From: Moraxella porci DSM 25326
GTDB taxonomy: Bacteria; Pseudomonadota; Gammaproteobacteria; Pseudomonadales; Moraxellaceae
Assembly: GCF_002014855.1 (NCBI RefSeq)
Contig: NZ_MUYV01000004.1
Span: forward strand, 1 to 64,000
DNA: 64,000 nt
Direction: 5' to 3'
Positions 62,087 to 64,000 of the stretch are shown here, piece after piece (the stretch's first letter is position 1; each line of letters starts with the position of its first letter). The notes under the pieces were generated by a model. That model was not told the origin of the DNA. It saw only the letters and a list, made by a program, of their open reading frames with translations, and ran no database searches. Made by a program: the position numbers and the translations under genes.

Positions 62087-62884
62087 ATGAAATTAAAAAC
62101 ATTCGGACTGATGGCAGCCATGATGGCGACGATCGGCCTGACTGCCTGTGGCGGTCAAACTGACAGCACGCCTGCTGCCACTGATGGCGTTATTCGCATC
62201 GCCACTGAAGGCGCTTATGCACCGTTTAACTATACCAATGCCGATGGCAGTTTGGGCGGTTTTGACGTGGATATCGCCAATGCGCTATGCGCCAAGATGC
62301 AAGTAGAATGTCAAATCAGCGCTCAAGATTGGGACGGCATCATTCCTGCACTTAAAACTGGCAAATTTGATGCCATCGTCGCAGCAATGTCGGTGACACC
62401 AGAACGCAGCGAGCAAGTGGATTTCAGTCAGCCGTATTACATCAACTCATTGGTATTTTTGGCAAAAAAAGGCTCAACATTTAACCCAAGTGATGCCGCT
62501 GCCATCGAATCGGCAAAAATCGTCGCTCAGCGTTCGACCATTTCAAGTCAATGGCTAACCCAAACTTATCCAAACAGCCAACCACAGCTGTATGACACCT
62601 TGGATAATGCCTTTATGGATCTGGGCAATGGCCGTGCCGATGCCATGATTTCTGACAAATTACCAGCATTGACTTGGCTTAACTCTGATGTTGGCCAAGG
62701 CTTTGAGATCAAAGGCGGCGACATTGACATCGATGATAAGATCTCCATCGCTGTCGATAAAGGCAACAGCGAGCTGTTAAAACGATTTGATGATGCTTTG
62801 GCAGCCATCAAAGCCGATGGCACTTATCGCCAAATCGCCGTCAAGCATTTTGGTGAAGAAGGTGTGCCAGCTGGCATGGAATGA
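62087..62884 (+). CDS. Amino-acid ABC transporter substrate-binding lipoprotein, copy 3
   Basis: A 265-residue third paralogue: lipobox LTAC, IRIATEGAYAPFNYTNADGSLGGFDVDIANALC, and AAMSVTPERSEQVDFSQPYY. The end AIKADGTYRQIAVKHFGEEGVPAGME is longer than in the other two. AAGGAG is well spaced before the ATG. It is the copy nearest the permease genes, so it may be the original partner, with the two others arising by duplication. Confidence 0.9.
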   Translation: MKLKTFGLMAAMMATIGLTACGGQTDSTPAATDGVIRIATEGAYAPFNYTNADGSLGGFDVDIANALCAKMQVECQISAQDWDGIIPALKTGKFDAIVAAMSVTPERSEQVDFSQPYYINSLVFLAKKGSTFNPSDAAAIESAKIVAQRSTISSQWLTQTYPNSQPQLYDTLDNAFMDLGNGRADAMISDKLPALTWLNSDVGQGFEIKGGDIDIDDKISIAVDKGNSELLKRFDDALAAIKADGTYRQIAVKHFGEEGVPAGME

Positions 62885-63036
62885 TTTTAACGATGCGATC
62901 ATCGGCCAAACCCAGCTTTCGGTGATGCCATCTCACCGAAAGCTTAGGCGCTTGCCAGTTTTTGGCATCGCGTGATATGGATGGCAATTTTACCACAGTT
63001 ATCAGCACTCATTTTGTAGGCATTAAGGTATGAAGC

Positions 63037-63756
63037 GTGTTTGACTTACAAGGCTACGGCCCGCTTTTGATAAAAGGCACTCTCTTAACCATTCAGCTGG
63101 GCTTGGCCAGTTTGGTGTTTGGCCTGATTTTTGGTTTATTGGGCGCACTGGCCAAACTGTCGGGCGTTTGGATTTTGGAAAAAATTGCCAACGCCTACAC
63201 CACTGTCATCCGCGGCATTCCTGAGCTGCTGATGGTATTTTTTATCTATTTTGGCGGCAGTTTGATTTTGGCAGCTGTTCTTAAGCAGTTTGGTTATACA
63301 GGTCGCATTGACATCAGTCAATTTTGGGCTGGCGTAGCAGCATTGTCCATCATGTTTGGTGCCTATGCCACCGAAGTATTTCGCATGGCGATCCAAGACA
63401 TCCCAAAAGGCCAATGGGAATCAGCTCAAAGCATCGGCATGACGCCCTTTCAGACCTTTCGCCGCATCATCTTGCCACAGATGTGGATGGTGGCATTGCC
63501 AGGCCTTGGCAACCTAACCTTGGTACTGCTTAAAGACACCGCATTGGTTTCATTGATCGGTCTTAAAGATCTGATGTACTATGCTGGGCGTGCAGGTCAG
63601 ACCACTCAGCAGCCCTTTACTTTTTTGTTGGCAGCAGCAGTGATTTATTTGGCATTGACCTCGATCATCACGCTTGTGATGACATGGTTTGAGTCTCGTG
63701 CCAATCCTGCGGCTCGCTACGCCAAACAATTACGCAAGCTGGGGGTGAAATCATGA
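63037..63756 (+). CDS. Amino-acid ABC transporter permease (HisQ/ArtQ-like)
   Basis: A 239-residue polar amino-acid permease with about five helices. The ATPase-contact EAA loop reads EVFRMAIQDIPKGQWESAQSIGMTPFQTFRRIILPQ. The start is a GTG at 63037 with AAGG eight bases upstream; an ATG at 63030 is out of frame and stops after four codons. Its stop overlaps the ATG of the next permease (ATGA), as expected for two subunits of one heterodimer. Confidence 0.92.
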   Translation: MFDLQGYGPLLIKGTLLTIQLGLASLVFGLIFGLLGALAKLSGVWILEKIANAYTTVIRGIPELLMVFFIYFGGSLILAAVLKQFGYTGRIDISQFWAGVAALSIMFGAYATEVFRMAIQDIPKGQWESAQSIGMTPFQTFRRIILPQMWMVALPGLGNLTLVLLKDTALVSLIGLKDLMYYAGRAGQTTQQPFTFLLAAAVIYLALTSIITLVMTWFESRANPAARYAKQLRKLGVKS

Positions 63757-64000
63757 GCTGGAATTGGCAAGCGATCATCGAACATTTCCCCGAGCTACTC
63801 AAAGCCTCACTTACCACCATTGAACTGGTCGTCATCTCTTGCGCGATCGGTTTGGTGTTTGGCGTTTTATTAGGCTTATGGCGATTATCGCCGATACTTT
63901 GGCTGCGCGCTTTGCCTGCAGCATACATTTTTTTCTTTCGCGGGACACCGCTGCTCGTGCAGATTTTCTTGATCTATTATGGCTTGGGTCAATTTGCCAC
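63753..64000 (+). CDS. Amino-acid ABC transporter permease, second subunit (partial)
   Basis: The first 82 codons of a second permease: MSWNWQAIIEHFPELLKASL, then a helix with VVISCAIGLVFGVLLG and the FFFRGTPLLVQIFLIYYG motif that is diagnostic for HisM/ArtM-type subunits. Its ATG overlaps the stop of the preceding permease (ATGA), so the two are translationally coupled. The gene runs off the right edge, so the EAA loop is not visible. Confidence 0.9.
   Translation, partial: MSWNWQAIIEHFPELLKASLTTIELVVISCAIGLVFGVLLGLWRLSPILWLRALPAAYIFFFRGTPLLVQIFLIYYGLGQFA

Overview
The window looks like chromosome from a Moraxella-like gammaproteobacterium (Moraxellaceae). This is judged from gene content and protein character: NadM-Nudix fusion, the ettA/ftsK/topA/polA set, a TctCBA cluster with an AbrB-type permease, short AT-rich spacers and moderate GC. 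I cannot name the species from sequence alone. About 55 protein genes, four of them broken or truncated, fill the window. I saw no rRNA, tRNA, CRISPR array, transposase or prophage.

Layout. 1-14.5 kb: housekeeping and metabolism (pgsA, a flavoprotein, a PreP-like M16 peptidase, a PfkB kinase, a ParE/RelE-type toxin-antitoxin pair, nfuA, a NadM-Nudix fusion, a frameshifted SGNH hydrolase, an outer-membrane protein, a LysE exporter, an FKBP lipoprotein). 15-25.8 kb: a mechanosensitive channel, a two-gene Septu-like (PtuA/PtuB) defence pair, ettA, a PepSY protein, a redox-responsive HxlR locus with a visible operator, and a MerR/CDF metal-efflux locus with a visible 19-bp-spacer promoter, followed by a decayed DUF2075 gene. 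25.8-37.5 kb: phhB, parC (carrying Ile at the quinolone position 80), a butanediol-type dehydrogenase, a lipoprotein tannase under a Fur-box-like palindrome, rlmA, a DMT permease, a decayed NYN gene and prfC. 37.6-45.3 kb: tctCBA, an AbrB-type permease and polA. 45.3-52.3 kb: a candidate CsrA/RsmA-sequestering small RNA, topA, ftsK and a CMD protein. 52.3-57.9 kb: a two-gene helicase-methyltransferase restriction-type operon whose leader contains 13 tandem copies of a 7-bp repeat. 57.9-64 kb: proA and a polar amino-acid ABC transporter with three tandem substrate-binding lipoproteins; its second permease runs off the right edge.

The most interesting signals are regulatory. (1) Between polA and topA, on the minus strand, lies an RNA of about 140 nt with six GGA motifs (one in a perfect hairpin loop), a strong terminator and, upstream, a TGTAAG-N6-CGTACA element one base from the GacA-box consensus. 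I infer an RsmY/RsmZ-type RNA. (2) The restriction-type operon has a good sigma70-type promoter whose start site falls inside the 7-bp repeat tract, so changes in copy number could switch or tune expression. The same enzyme has a 15-bp in-frame repeat in its presumed target-recognition region. Other leads are the Septu-like pair, ParC Ile80 and the possibly iron-controlled tannase. All functional assignments come from reading motifs by eye; no database search was run.
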